NCBI GenBank assembly: GCA_025359905.1
Contig: JANYDF010000098.1
Span: 1 to 47,394, forward strand
Source of the DNA: Rhodospirillales bacterium
GTDB lineage: Bacteria; Pseudomonadota; Alphaproteobacteria; Acetobacterales; Acetobacteraceae
DNA: 47,394 nucleotides
Direction: 5' to 3'
In this document: positions 24,642 through 32,584 of the stretch, piece after piece
Numbering within the stretch: position 1 is the stretch's first letter
How the letters are laid out: every line of letters begins with the position of its first letter
Notes under the pieces: model-generated
What the model was told of the DNA's origin: nothing
Seen by the model: the letters and a program-made list of their open reading frames with translations, nothing else
Databases searched by the model: none
Program-made: the position numbers and the translations under genes

Positions 24642-25811
24642 CTACTGCGCTTCCAGATCCGACACATGCCGGGTGTTGGAGAAATCGATCTGCGCGAAAT
24701 TGAAGTCCTTCGACGGATCGATGCGGATATAGGCGAACGCCACCTCGGGGTAGGTCTCGAAGCTCATCATCGCCTGATCGGCCCGCCCGCGCAGCAGCGC
24801 CGCATCTTCCGGGCTGCCGGCAATGCGTTGCAGCTCGCTCCAGTAATAGTAACCCCAGAAGCTGTTGCCATAGAGCTGCACCGAGGTCAGGAACTCGTCC
24901 TGCGCGCCCGCCAGATCCCGCTTGCCCCATTTGGCCAGCCCGGCGATGGTTTCGGTGTTCGCCAGCAGGAATGCCTTGGATTTCACATACGGCGCGTCGG
25001 CAGCGGTTTCGGCGTTGTAGATCGCATCATCGAACCGTTTTTCGGTCAGATCGAGCAGCGCGAGGTTGATCGACGGCACGCCCAGCGCCGGATTGAGCCG
25101 TGCGGCTTCGCGGAATTGCTTGGCTGCCTCGACATTGTTGGACGACAGCATCGCCGCCATACCAATCAGGTTGTGGAACGGCGCATGGTCGCTTTCGTTG
25201 TCCTCCTGGCGGGCTTCCTGGGCAATGATCTTCTGCCAGCGGTCGCGGAACTCGACGTAGGAAGCAGGGTCGCTGCGGAACCGGCCGCTTTTTGACATAT
25301 CGTTGAATTCGGCAATCGCGGCGGCATACGGCTCAACCCGCATCACCACTTCGGCCGCCACATCCTTCAGGAAGGCTGGCAGCGCTTCACCGTCCTTGCT
25401 GTGCAGGTCGAGCGTGAAGCGGCCGGTGTGCAGCGAATTGCCGCTCATCAGAAAGCGGAACCCACTTTCCTTGCCCATCAGCGCGCCGGCCAGATGCACC
25501 TGGCTGAGGCCGAACTCGTTCTGAAACGCCGCGGTGACTTCGCGTAGATTGAACGATTCGGCGACCGCGCTGACGATGCTTTTCTGGTCGGCCGAGCGGA
25601 TATCCGGAGTGCGGACGATCGACTTGAAGTCGACCAGTTCCTTCATGCCGCTGTCCATCAGCGCATCGACCAGCGGCACACTATAGCCGGCTTCGACGAG
25701 GTCCTTACTGACCTCGATCCTAAAGCTGATGTTATCGGCGTTCAGCAAAGCGTCTGAACCGATGATGCCAAGCGACAATAACGCCGCAGCGATCAAGGTG
25801 CCGATATCCAT
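24642..25811 (-). CDS. Membrane-anchored TPR protein
   Basis: A 389-residue protein with an N-terminal anchor or signal (MDIGTLIAAALLSLGIIGSD). Residues about 215-340 hold TPR-like repeats (FHNLIGMAAMLSSNNVEAAK, NLALLDLTEKRFDDAIYNAE, KWGKRDLAGAQDEFLTSVQL). Residues about 30-200 form an unassigned domain. GGAAAGGGCGAG lies before the ATG. TPR proteins usually scaffold envelope complexes, which would fit the surrounding transport genes. It lies 110 bp downstream of the MlaA/DUF6524 operon on the same strand and may be transcribed from it. Its composition is less Ala/Gly-rich than the neighbours. Confidence 0.65.
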   Translation of the reverse strand: MDIGTLIAAALLSLGIIGSDALLNADNISFRIEVSKDLVEAGYSVPLVDALMDSGMKELVDFKSIVRTPDIRSADQKSIVSAVAESFNLREVTAAFQNEFGLSQVHLAGALMGKESGFRFLMSGNSLHTGRFTLDLHSKDGEALPAFLKDVAAEVVMRVEPYAAAIAEFNDMSKSGRFRSDPASYVEFRDRWQKIIAQEARQEDNESDHAPFHNLIGMAAMLSSNNVEAAKQFREAARLNPALGVPSINLALLDLTEKRFDDAIYNAETAADAPYVKSKAFLLANTETIAGLAKWGKRDLAGAQDEFLTSVQLYGNSFWGYYYWSELQRIAGSPEDAALLRGRADQAMMSFETYPEVAFAYIRIDPSKDFNFAQIDFSNTRHVSDLEAQ

Positions 25812-25921
25812 GGCTCGCCCTTTCCGGACCTGAACAGTATGATGTGCAACCTATCACGCTCCCGCCACCGGCGCACAGGATGATTATCGCGCCTGGGCTG
25901 GCGGGTTGCGGCGCGCGCTGC

Positions 25922-26392
25922 TTAGCGCGACAGATCGCGGGTGCTGAGCTGGCCGTCGAGTGCGGTGGTGATGTTCATCCAGCTCAGCCCGGTGCCGAGC
26001 ACGGTGGCCGCCACCGATAGGCCGATCCACACCGGCGCCTGTTCCGCCGCCACCGAGAGCAGGCCGCTGTCCAGCAACACCCAGATCGCAGCCCCCGCCA
26101 CGCTGGCGGTCAGCGCGATGCCGCCGATGCCGAGGGCGCGGATGGTGACCGGAATGGCGACGCCATAGGCCAGCAGCAGCAGCACGGTGGTGATCAACTG
26201 CCAAGTTGGAAGTTGCCAGATCGAAGATTGCCAAGCGGGGCCCGCGCGCAGCCAATGCACGTACGACCGGCCGCTGGGGTTGTAGGTGGCGAACACCAGG
26301 AACCCGGCGAACAGCAGCCGCGACACCAGCATGCCCGCCAGCCACCAGAACGCGCCGCCGCGCCAAGCACCGAAACGCCGCCCGGCCGCCAT
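25922..26392 (-). CDS. DUF6524 family membrane protein (copy 3)
   Basis: A 156-residue protein with about four helices and the family motif FATYNPSGRSYVHWL near residues 37-51. The ending GTGLSWMNITTALDGQLS is also typical. It starts 6 bp after the MlaA-like stop, as the last gene of a minus-strand operon. Three copies of this family in 3 kb, on both strands, indicate local duplication and rearrangement. Linkage to an MlaA-like gene suggests an envelope role, but nothing in the sequence gives a function. Confidence 0.8.
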   Translation of the reverse strand: MAAGRRFGAWRGGAFWWLAGMLVSRLLFAGFLVFATYNPSGRSYVHWLRAGPAWQSSIWQLPTWQLITTVLLLLAYGVAIPVTIRALGIGGIALTASVAGAAIWVLLDSGLLSVAAEQAPVWIGLSVAATVLGTGLSWMNITTALDGQLSTRDLSR

Positions 26393-26398
26393 CGGGCC

Positions 26399-27106
26399 TT
26401 ACCTGACAGCGCTGGCGAGGCGCGCGCGGCAATCCTCGGCCCGGCGCGCCAGATAGGCGTCGCGCTGGGCCGCGTACGGGTCGGCCGGCTCGACGCGGGG
26501 CGGCTCGACGCGGGGTGGGGCGGCGCTGGCCGCCATGTCATAGCGGTCGAGCAGGTCCACCGCGTAATACGGGTAGAAATAGCTGCCGATCACGGCGTAC
26601 AGCGCCACGTTGGTCACCAGCCGGGCGGCGGCGTCGCGGGTGGTGTACGGGCCGATCAGCGGCAGTTCGATAAACGCCGCATCGCTCAGCACCCCGGCGC
26701 GGCACAGTTCGATGCCCAGATCGGCGGTGCGCGGCGGATAGCCCATGGCGGCGGCGGCATCTTCGGTGCCGAGCCGGCCGGCCGTGGTGTTGATGGCAAA
26801 CCGTGCGGCGGCGTTCCAGGCGGCTGCGGTGTCGGCCGTCGCCAGCGCGGAGACGGCGTAGACCGGCTCACGCAAGTTCTGCACCGCGCGGTGCAGCGTG
26901 CCGCGCACCCCGGCGGGCAAAGCCAAGGTCATGCTTGGCATGACGCCGCCGAGCGCCCCACCCGTCAAGCTGACGTTCCAGCCGTAGATCCAGCGGTTGT
27001 AGACCTCGAACCGGTCACTTGCCCCCGCAGCATCCTGCGCCGCCGCATCGTGCGCGGCGGCGAACAGCAGGACGCCCGCGAGGAGGCGCACCAGCCGGTG
27101 GGTCAT
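26399..27106 (-). CDS. MlaA/VacJ-like outer-membrane protein without lipobox
   Basis: A 235-residue protein. The MlaA signature pattern is present: DRFEVYNRWIYGWN, NLREPVYAVSALATADTAAA, RFAINTTAGRLG, ELPLIGPYTTRDAA and GSYFYPYYAVD. The signal peptide (LLAGVLLFAAAHDAAAQ) has no lipobox cysteine, unlike typical MlaA lipoproteins. A 15-bp duplication (26486-26515) repeats PPRVE. MlaA removes phospholipid from the outer leaflet and hands it to MlaC; no MlaC is seen here. The ATG overlaps the upstream stop (ATGA). It may work with the MlaFE fusion 5 kb away. Confidence 0.75.
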   Translation of the reverse strand: MTHRLVRLLAGVLLFAAAHDAAAQDAAGASDRFEVYNRWIYGWNVSLTGGALGGVMPSMTLALPAGVRGTLHRAVQNLREPVYAVSALATADTAAAWNAAARFAINTTAGRLGTEDAAAAMGYPPRTADLGIELCRAGVLSDAAFIELPLIGPYTTRDAAARLVTNVALYAVIGSYFYPYYAVDLLDRYDMAASAAPPRVEPPRVEPADPYAAQRDAYLARRAEDCRARLASAVR

Positions 27107-28080
27107 GGCGTGCCCAGCCAGCCGCGCATGGCGCTGAAGGCGTCGTGCACCGCGCCGCGCGCCGCGCCGTAGGCATGTTCGGTCAAGCTCGGCTTGCGCA
27201 GCACGGCGGCGACTTTCTGCCCGGCGGCCGGCAGCGCCTCACGCAGCGCCGCCGCAGCATCGTCGCGCGTCACCACGCCGACCGGCGTGCACAACGTGGG
27301 CTCCGGGTCGGATTTCCACGGCAGCAGCGACCCGGCGGACGCCGCCGTCGAGAGGGTGAAACCACTATCCGGTCCGGCGGCGGCGAGCGCCAGCAGGCGG
27401 GTGACGGCGGGCAGCCGGGTCAGCTTGGCGTTGTCCATCAACTGGTCGATGGTGGATTGATCCAGCTCCGGATAGGCGACCAGCAACAGCGCATCCACCT
27501 GGCCGCGCGCCACCCGCGCCGCCAGTTGCGCGGGGGTGCCCGCCTGCACGTCCAGGCCCGCGAGCCCAGGGTCGAAGCGCTGCAGCAGCGCCAAGGTGAC
27601 AGCAGGATCGGCGCCGGCAAGGCCGAGGCTGGGGCGCGGCGCGCCGGCGGCAGCACCTGCCGCAGCGGCGGTCAGATCGGCGAAGCTGTGCAGCCAGCCG
27701 CCGCGCTGGGTGAACACCAGCAGGCAGCGATGCGCCAGTTCGCCGCTGAATTCGAGCCGTTCCGGCGGCAACGCGTGGCGGGCGGCGTAATCCAGCGTGC
27801 TGGCCAGATCGGCCACGGCCGCCGCCGCCGGGTCGGCCGCGACGTGGTCGAGCGCGGCGGCGGTGCTCGGCTGCGGCTGCAATTTGAAACGCTGGCCAGG
27901 AAACAGCGCCGTGACCAGTTCGGGCGCGATATCGCCAAACACCGGGTCTTGCTCGGGACCGGCATACAGCGTCCCCTCCCCTGCCCAGGCCGGCGCGACG
28001 CTGGCGCTGGCGCCGATCCATATCGCCAGCGCCAGCCAAAGCGCAGACTTGGGCGCGGGGCGGGGCGGAAAATTAGTCAC
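27103..28080 (-). CDS. Periplasmic binding-protein-like protein (TAXI-like)
   Basis: A 325-residue secreted protein (signal LWLALAIWIGASASVAPAWA). The remaining sequence has the layout of a type II periplasmic binding protein (GTLYAGPEQDPVFGDIAPEL, then ARVARGQVDALLLVAYPELD), closest in feel to TAXI/NMT1-like proteins such as the one at 35628-36740. The GTG at 28080 overlaps the upstream stop in the context GTGACTAA. Its own stop overlaps the MlaA-like start. No cognate TRAP or ABC permease is adjacent, so it may deliver ligand to a distant partner or act as a scaffold. Confidence 0.5.
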   Translation of the reverse strand: MTNFPPRPAPKSALWLALAIWIGASASVAPAWAGEGTLYAGPEQDPVFGDIAPELVTALFPGQRFKLQPQPSTAAALDHVAADPAAAAVADLASTLDYAARHALPPERLEFSGELAHRCLLVFTQRGGWLHSFADLTAAAAGAAAGAPRPSLGLAGADPAVTLALLQRFDPGLAGLDVQAGTPAQLAARVARGQVDALLLVAYPELDQSTIDQLMDNAKLTRLPAVTRLLALAAAGPDSGFTLSTAASAGSLLPWKSDPEPTLCTPVGVVTRDDAAAALREALPAAGQKVAAVLRKPSLTEHAYGAARGAVHDAFSAMRGWLGTP

Positions 28081-28720
28081 GCAGCAGCAGCGATGCGGCA
28101 AACAGCACAAGGAAACACCAAAAATTCAGCTGGTTGGCCGTCCATGCGACGACAGCGACGGAGTACAGCGTCGCATAGCTGCCCCACAGCACCAAGACGA
28201 AGTTCCGCCCGGACCGGCTCAGCCCGCGCCGGTTGCGCCACGCCAAGGCGGGGCCGAATATCAGCGGCAGTGCTGCCGCCGCGAACAGGATGCTGCCGCG
28301 CACGATATCCGGGCCGATCTGGCCCGCTTGCAGCGCCGCCGCCAGATCGAGCGGGGCGCTGAGCAACGGCAGCAGACGCTGGGCGGCGAAGCCGGCGAAA
28401 TCGAGATCCCACGCGCCCCCGGCGCGGAAAATCTCTGGGGGGTCGAGCATGTCCAGCCACGGCGCGCCCGCCAGCAGCAGCGGCGCCGCCAGGATGCCCA
28501 GCAGCACGGCCACCCGGTCGGCCGGGCGCAATGCGAACACGCCGCGCCACCACGCACCACGCGCTTTACCCGGGCCGGTGCGCGAAAGATCGATCGCCGC
28601 CAAACCCGCGAGCGGCAGTCCAGCCGCCAGCGGCGCCAACGGCAGCAGCAACAGCGCCAGCACGCGCAGCACCGCCAGCCCCAGAACAGGCGTGAGAATG
28701 TAAGCCTCGGTGCCCGTCAT
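28073..28720 (-). CDS. Polytopic membrane protein
   Basis: A 215-residue protein with about five transmembrane helices (LGLAVLRVLALLLLPLAPLA, VAVLLGILAAPLLLAG, the last FWCFLVLFAASLLL). I do not recognise the family. It precedes the binding-protein-like gene with an 8-bp overlap, so the two probably act together: one membrane protein plus one periplasmic ligand-binding-like protein. It may be a small permease. Confidence 0.6.
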   Translation of the reverse strand: MTGTEAYILTPVLGLAVLRVLALLLLPLAPLAAGLPLAGLAAIDLSRTGPGKARGAWWRGVFALRPADRVAVLLGILAAPLLLAGAPWLDMLDPPEIFRAGGAWDLDFAGFAAQRLLPLLSAPLDLAAALQAGQIGPDIVRGSILFAAAALPLIFGPALAWRNRRGLSRSGRNFVLVLWGSYATLYSVAVVAWTANQLNFWCFLVLFAASLLLRD

Positions 28721-28757
28721 GGCTGACGGTCGTTGTTATAGGACATAACCGGGGCCG

Positions 28758-29030
28758 TCAGGTCCAGCACGCCGGGCTGTCCGTGCCCGCACCGCGCAGC
28801 GGGCTGTCGATGCATGGCGGGGCAATTTCGGCCGCCGGCGGCGCGCTTAAGCTCCAGTCCCAGGCATGCCGGATGACGCCGCCCAGCCGGATGACGCCCA
28901 GCAGGGCGGCCACCGCCAGCGCGTACAGAATGGCGTTGCGCAGAAAGTAGCGCGCCCGCCACAGCAGCCAGACCAGGGCAACGGCAAGCGGCACGCCGAC
29001 ATAGGACAGCACGAACTCGTACTGGGTCAT
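28758..29030 (-). CDS. Small membrane protein
   Basis: A 90-residue protein from the ATG at 29030 with two hydrophobic helices (VLSYVGVPLAVALVWLLW and NAILYALAVAALLGVIRLGG). A short Pro/Cys-containing tail ends in TDSPACWT. Its ATG overlaps the stop of a repeat-rich 58-codon frame (ATGA), and the next gene begins 37 bp after it. The family is not recognised. Confidence 0.5.
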   Translation of the reverse strand: MTQYEFVLSYVGVPLAVALVWLLWRARYFLRNAILYALAVAALLGVIRLGGVIRHAWDWSLSAPPAAEIAPPCIDSPLRGAGTDSPACWT

Positions 29031-29203
29031 GGCGCATGGGCCGCAGGCCCGCACGTTGCCAGCACCGCAGGCCCGCACGTTGCCAGCACCGCAGGCCCGC
29101 ACGTTGCCAGCACCGCAGGCGCGCGCGTTGCCACCGTAGCAATGGGCTTAGCAGCGGGCGCAGCAGCGTATGTCCGGAACAGCTTCTCCCAGCGCGGCAG
29201 CAT
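29027..29203 (-). CDS. Short repeat-rich ORF with regularly spaced cysteines
   Basis: A 58-codon frame starts MLPRWEKLFRTYAAAPAAK and ends in three copies of ATCGPAVL-like units made by a 24-bp tandem repeat, so Cys recurs every eight residues. It begins 16 bp after the upstream gene stop and overlaps the downstream start by ATGA, fitting the operon. Alternatively the frame is chance and the repeats are non-coding. Confidence 0.4.
   Translation of the reverse strand: MLPRWEKLFRTYAAAPAAKPIATVATRAPAVLATCGPAVLATCGPAVLATCGPAAHAP
29043..29119. repeat. 24-bp tandem repeat, just over three units
   Basis: Units GCAGGCCCGCACGTTGCCAG plus CACC begin at 29043, 29067 and 29091, with a partial fourth at 29115. 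They are virtually identical, which suggests recent expansion by slippage. They are not spaced as a CRISPR array. Confidence 0.9.
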
Positions 29204-29219
29204 CGGCCGGGCCGTGCGG

Positions 29220-29705
29220 TTACGGCTGCGGCAAGCTGGCCGGATCGACCAGGAGCGGCGCCAGATAACCGCCGGCCAGCGCCGAGGCCATGGTGCCCAC
29301 ACCGGCCAGCAGGCGCTGGGCGATGGTATAGCCGGCGGGCTCCGCCGCCACGGCGGCGGCTCCCGCAGCCTGGGCAGCAGCCTGGGCAGCCGCCGGGGCA
29401 GCGGCGGCGGCACTGCCGAACAGGCTGACGAAGCTTGGCAGACCGAGCGGGGCCAGCAGCAAGCCGCCGGTGGCCACATCGACCACGACGATGCCGGCCA
29501 CGGCGCCCGCGCCGGTTTCCAGCAGCAGCATCTTGCTGCGCTTGGCAGGCGCTACGAACGACGGCGGCGGCGGCAATTGCGCACGGTCGACTTGCAATTG
29601 CGGCACCGCTGCCGGTTGCGGCACCGCTGCAGGCGACTGGGCGGCCGCGCCGTGCGCGGCGGCGGCCAATCCGCAGATGACAGCCAAGCCGATGATCAGG
29701 CGCAT
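29220..29705 (-). CDS. Secreted glycine-zipper protein (single hairpin)
   Basis: A 161-residue protein with signal peptide MRLIIGLAVICGLAAAAHG. Helix one (LETGAGAVAGIVVVDVATGG) and helix two (AQRLLAGVGTMASALAGGYL) match the hairpin plan of the triple-module protein at 16423-17229 (GAVAGVVAFNVL and SRIYAVSSAAGGALIAA). They are separated by an Ala/Gln-rich linker. It lies in the minus-strand operon leading to the MlaA-like and DUF6524 genes. A central motif PPPPSFVAPAKRS is Pro-rich. The function is unknown. Confidence 0.6.
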   Translation of the reverse strand: MRLIIGLAVICGLAAAAHGAAAQSPAAVPQPAAVPQLQVDRAQLPPPPSFVAPAKRSKMLLLETGAGAVAGIVVVDVATGGLLLAPLGLPSFVSLFGSAAAAAPAAAQAAAQAAGAAAVAAEPAGYTIAQRLLAGVGTMASALAGGYLAPLLVDPASLPQP

Positions 29706-29772
29706 CGCCGCTCTCCAGTCGTGAGGTCCGTCAGCCGTGCTTTAGAAGCCAAATAGTGGCGGCATCGCATCG

Positions 29773-30378
29773 TCATTGACCATCCGCCGCTGCCGCCGGG
29801 CGCGGATTTTGCGCGCGCCAGACTGTCAGCATCTGCTCGGTCAGCCTGCCGACCGCCGCCGCCACCGCGCCCGGATGCTGCGCCACTGGCGTGGATACCA
29901 TAAGGCTGCGCTGCCAAACGACGAAATAACCACTGCGCATCCAGCCAGCATCGCTGCTGAAAAAACTTTCCTGAGCATAGACGCCAAGCAGGACGGCGGT
30001 GACGCATTGTTCGCCCGCCGGCAGCCGCACCGTCATCGCCGAAACCGTGATCCGCGCCGCCGCGTCCGCGCGCAACACCATACCGGCATTGGCGGCTGGC
30101 TGGCGCGCCGCCTCGGTCAGCGGGTCGAGGTCGAGGCCGCACTGAATGGCGTCCGGGCTCAACTGGCTGGCCGCCAGCGCCGCTGCATCGATGCCGTGAA
30201 AATCGAGGATCAGATCGGCGGCCGGGCTGGCGGCAGCGGCCGTGGCCGCCGCACCGGCCAGAGCTGCCAGCAATAGGCCAAGCCGCACGGCGGGCAGCGC
30301 GCGCCGCCAACGAGAGTGTCGTAACGGCCCCGCTGCTATCGGCAATTTCTGTCGCTCCAAGCCCACCATGCGCAGCAT
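29773..30378 (-). CDS. Secreted hypothetical protein, first gene of the minus operon
   Basis: A protein of about 201 residues. A basic N-terminus (RHSRWRRALPAVRL) precedes a hydrophobic stretch (GLLLAALAGAAATAAAASP) that looks like a signal peptide or anchor. The mature domain has paired cysteines (IQCGLD, EQCVTAV) and aromatic strands (AGWMRSGYFVVWQRSLM) and may be a small beta domain. ATGs at 30378 and 30369 are both possible, and neither has a strong ribosome-binding site. The next gene starts 67 bp downstream. The family is not recognised. Confidence 0.5.
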   Translation of the reverse strand: MLRMVGLERQKLPIAAGPLRHSRWRRALPAVRLGLLLAALAGAAATAAAASPAADLILDFHGIDAAALAASQLSPDAIQCGLDLDPLTEAARQPAANAGMVLRADAAARITVSAMTVRLPAGEQCVTAVLLGVYAQESFFSSDAGWMRSGYFVVWQRSLMVSTPVAQHPGAVAAAVGRLTEQMLTVWRAQNPRPAAAADGQ

Positions 30379-30453
30379 TGCTCGGAATCCGCCTGCGCCG
30401 CGCCGAATTCGGCAGGATTGCATCCATCGCACGGGGCCGCATGGCCTCAGCGT

Positions 30454-30481
30454 TGTATAGGCAAAACGCCAGCTCCCGCAA
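30454..30481 (-). promoter_or_regulatory. Promoter candidate for the minus-strand operon
   Basis: On the minus strand TTGCGG (30481-30476), a 16-bp spacer and TATACA (30459-30454) lie about 75 bp upstream of the ATG at 30378. The -10 is good and the spacer slightly short. Confidence 0.35.
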
Positions 30482-30528
30482 CTATGTGGACACATGTGCG
30501 GCATATTATGGCGCACACGTCACGAAAT

Positions 30529-30558
30529 CGGCGGCGGCGCTTGTGTGCGCCGCCGCCG
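30529..30558. promoter_or_regulatory. Perfect 12-bp hairpin in the divergent promoter region
   Basis: CGGCGGCGGCGC (30529-30540) and GCGCCGCCGCCG (30547-30558) are perfect inverted repeats around the loop TTGTGT. No T-run follows. The loop coincides with the -35 of the plus-strand promoter candidate, so the structure could hide or expose it. Confidence 0.6.
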
Positions 30559-30570
30559 CCGCACTAGACT
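30541..30570 (+). promoter_or_regulatory. Promoter candidate for the adaptor gene
   Basis: TTGTGT (30541-30546), an 18-bp spacer and TAGACT (30565-30570) lie 79 bp before the TTG start at 30649. Confidence 0.35.
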
Positions 30571-30648
30571 TGAATTCATTGCAAAATGACACCTCCCGCC
30601 ACCGTCCGAACCAGCGGCGCGGCGCGGACTCACTGAAGGAATGGCCGT

Positions 30649-32154
30649 TTGGGCAACATCCTGCTGGCAGCTTTGCTCGGTCTTGCCACCATCGTTCGCG
30701 CCGAGGGCACCAACGTGTTCGCCGAAGTATTCGCGCAGCTTGCCGCGGAAACCGATGGCGGGCTGACGCCCAAAACCGCCGTGCTGAACGCGAACGCCAG
30801 TCAAATCAAGCCAGGCCCGCTGGCCAAGCCGGGCCCGCTGGCCAAGCCAGCCGATGCGCCGCCAGCCGATGCGCCGCCAGCCAGCCAGCCCGAGCCGATT
30901 TTGGCTGCCACACTGGCCTCACTACCCACAGCCCCCAGCGCCATGCCAGCCGCATCGGACGCCGTTGCACCGGACGCCGTTGCACCGGCAACTGCCCCGC
31001 CGGAAGCCGTGAAGCCGCCGCCTGTGCCGCCCGCGATCGACGCCGCCGCTGCCCCGGTCCAGCCGCAGATGGTCCAGCCGCAGATGGTCCAGCCGCAGAC
31101 GGTCCAGTTCCAGACGGCCCAGCCGTCGGCGATGCTGCTGGCGCTGGCCAGCGACACGCCGGCCCGTCTGCCCGATGGCTCGGTGTTCATGCCCATCGCA
31201 CTGCAACGCCTCGTCGGCCTGCGCACCCAAATCACCCGGCTCGAACAATTGTCGCCAACCGCGGAAATCGCTGGCCGCATCGTCGCCAGCCCCGATGTCG
31301 CGGCCCTGATACAGGCGAGCCAGTCCGGCATCGTCGAAGCCGCCGGCGCGGCCATTCCGCGCGTCGGCAGCCAGGTGCGGCGCGGCGAATTGCTGGCCAC
31401 CCAGCGCCCGGTGATCGATGCGCCGCGCATGGCCGAGCTGAACGCCAAAATGGCCGAACTGCGCAGTTTTATCGACATGGGTCAGCAGCGCATCGCCCGC
31501 ATCCGCGAGGTGATGTTCATCCGCTACCGGCAGAGCAAAATCGAAGCCGTCAACGCGGAAATCGAAAACTATCGCCGCCAGTTGCAGATTTACGAAGAGC
31601 TGATGACCAGCCGCACCGAGATCCGCGCCCACACCTCCGGAGTGATCTCGCGGGTCAACTTCGTGGCCGGGCAAATCGTGCAGCCGCAGACAACACTGTT
31701 CGAAATCGTCGATCCGTCCCGGCTGTGGGTGGAAGCCGCCGCCTTCGACCCGGCGCTGGTGCAGGATATCGGCAGCGCGCAGGCCATCACCGGCGACGGA
31801 CAGGTGCTCACGCTGCGGTTTTCCGGTGGCGGGCTGACCTTGCAAAATCAGGCGGTGCCGTTGCAGTTCGAAGTGATCGGCACGGTCCCGGCCCTGCAAA
31901 TCGGCAAGCCGGTGACGGTGTTCGTCCATCGCAAGCACGCCCAATACGCCGGCGTGCGGCTTCCGGCCGCCGCTCTGCTGCGCAATGGCTCCGGCGAGAC
32001 CGTGGTATGGGAACGCCTGACCGCCGAGACCTTCGCCGCCCACCCGGTGGCCGCCGTGCCGCTCGACGGCGCTTCGGTGGCGGTCACCGCCGGGCTGGCG
32101 GCCAATATGCGCATCGCGATCAGCGGCAGCCCGATTCTGGAACAAATCCGATGA
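30649..32154 (+). CDS. RND efflux periplasmic adaptor (CusB/CzcB-like)
   Basis: A 501-residue membrane-fusion protein. A signal peptide (LLAALLGLATIVRAEG) is followed by a Pro/Ala/Gln-rich, repeat-laden segment (to about residue 165). Then come typical HME adaptor motifs: ARLPDGSVFMPIALQRLVGL, ASQSGIVEAAGAAIPRVGSQ, a coiled-coil hairpin (MAELRSFIDMGQQRIARIRE ... IENYRRQLQIYEELM), RAHTSGVISRVNFVAGQIVQ and ETVVWERLT. TTG at 30649 is the start because GAAGGA lies 9 bp upstream; the ATG at 30641 is out of frame. It should link an RND pump to the outer membrane. The pump is 20 kb away, and the usual extra N-terminal domain appears as a separate gene at 32585-33259. Confidence 0.85.
   Translation: MGNILLAALLGLATIVRAEGTNVFAEVFAQLAAETDGGLTPKTAVLNANASQIKPGPLAKPGPLAKPADAPPADAPPASQPEPILAATLASLPTAPSAMPAASDAVAPDAVAPATAPPEAVKPPPVPPAIDAAAAPVQPQMVQPQMVQPQTVQFQTAQPSAMLLALASDTPARLPDGSVFMPIALQRLVGLRTQITRLEQLSPTAEIAGRIVASPDVAALIQASQSGIVEAAGAAIPRVGSQVRRGELLATQRPVIDAPRMAELNAKMAELRSFIDMGQQRIARIREVMFIRYRQSKIEAVNAEIENYRRQLQIYEELMTSRTEIRAHTSGVISRVNFVAGQIVQPQTTLFEIVDPSRLWVEAAAFDPALVQDIGSAQAITGDGQVLTLRFSGGGLTLQNQAVPLQFEVIGTVPALQIGKPVTVFVHRKHAQYAGVRLPAAALLRNGSGETVVWERLTAETFAAHPVAAVPLDGASVAVTAGLAANMRIAISGSPILEQIR
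30814..31101 (+). repeat. Cluster of four short tandem duplications in the adaptor gene
   Basis: 18 bp x2 (30814-30849), 15 bp x2 (30850-30879), 15 bp x2 (from about 30958) and 15 bp x3 (31057-31101, GTCCAGCCGCAGATG). All keep the frame and build the low-complexity linker with repeats such as VQPQM and LAKPGP. Confidence 0.85.
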
Positions 32155-32564
32155 CGGCAGCCCGTTCGACCCAGCGCCGCGCGGGTCACGGTCTTTTGAT
32201 CGCCGCCGCGATGGGTTGGGCGATGGGTTGGGCGGTGGGCTCAGGCGGCCCCGCAACGGCGGGCGACGTGGCGGCCGCGCCTGCCGCAGCACAGGACTAT
32301 GCCGCAGCGCAGGGCTATGCCGCCACACTGGACCGGGAATTATGGGCGGGCATTTCGCTGGGCGACGCGGTCGCTGGGGCGGCCGTGCTGGGCGGCGGTG
32401 CTGTGGCGATTGCCGCCGTTACTGGCTCCACAGCGCTCGCGGTGGCGGCGGCCGCCGTGGCGGCGGTGTCGTTCGTGGTCTTCGATCCTGGCGCCCCCGG
32501 CGTGGTATCGCCCACCGATCTGCCGTTGATGTCATCCGGCGGCGTGCTGCCGGAGACCAAATAA
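32151..32564 (+). CDS. Secreted glycine-zipper-like protein after the adaptor
   Basis: A 137-residue protein whose ATG overlaps the adaptor stop (ATGA). The N-terminal hydrophobic segment (GLLIAAAMGWAMGWAVG, with a 12-bp duplication) is a probable signal or anchor. Two Ala/Gly-rich helices follow (SLGDAVAGAAVLGGGAVAIA and STALAVAAAAVAAVSFVVF). It belongs loosely to the hairpin group, but its two helices are adjacent rather than split by a long linker. Tight coupling to the adaptor implies joint function. Confidence 0.55.
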   Translation: MTAARSTQRRAGHGLLIAAAMGWAMGWAVGSGGPATAGDVAAAPAAAQDYAAAQGYAATLDRELWAGISLGDAVAGAAVLGGGAVAIAAVTGSTALAVAAAAVAAVSFVVFDPGAPGVVSPTDLPLMSSGGVLPETK

Positions 32565-32584
32565 CGCCCGGCCAGGCGGTCACA

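Noticed and set aside
29043-29119. Regular direct repeats considered as a CRISPR array
   Set aside because: Units are contiguous 24-mers without spacers, and no cas genes are near; this is a tandem repeat.
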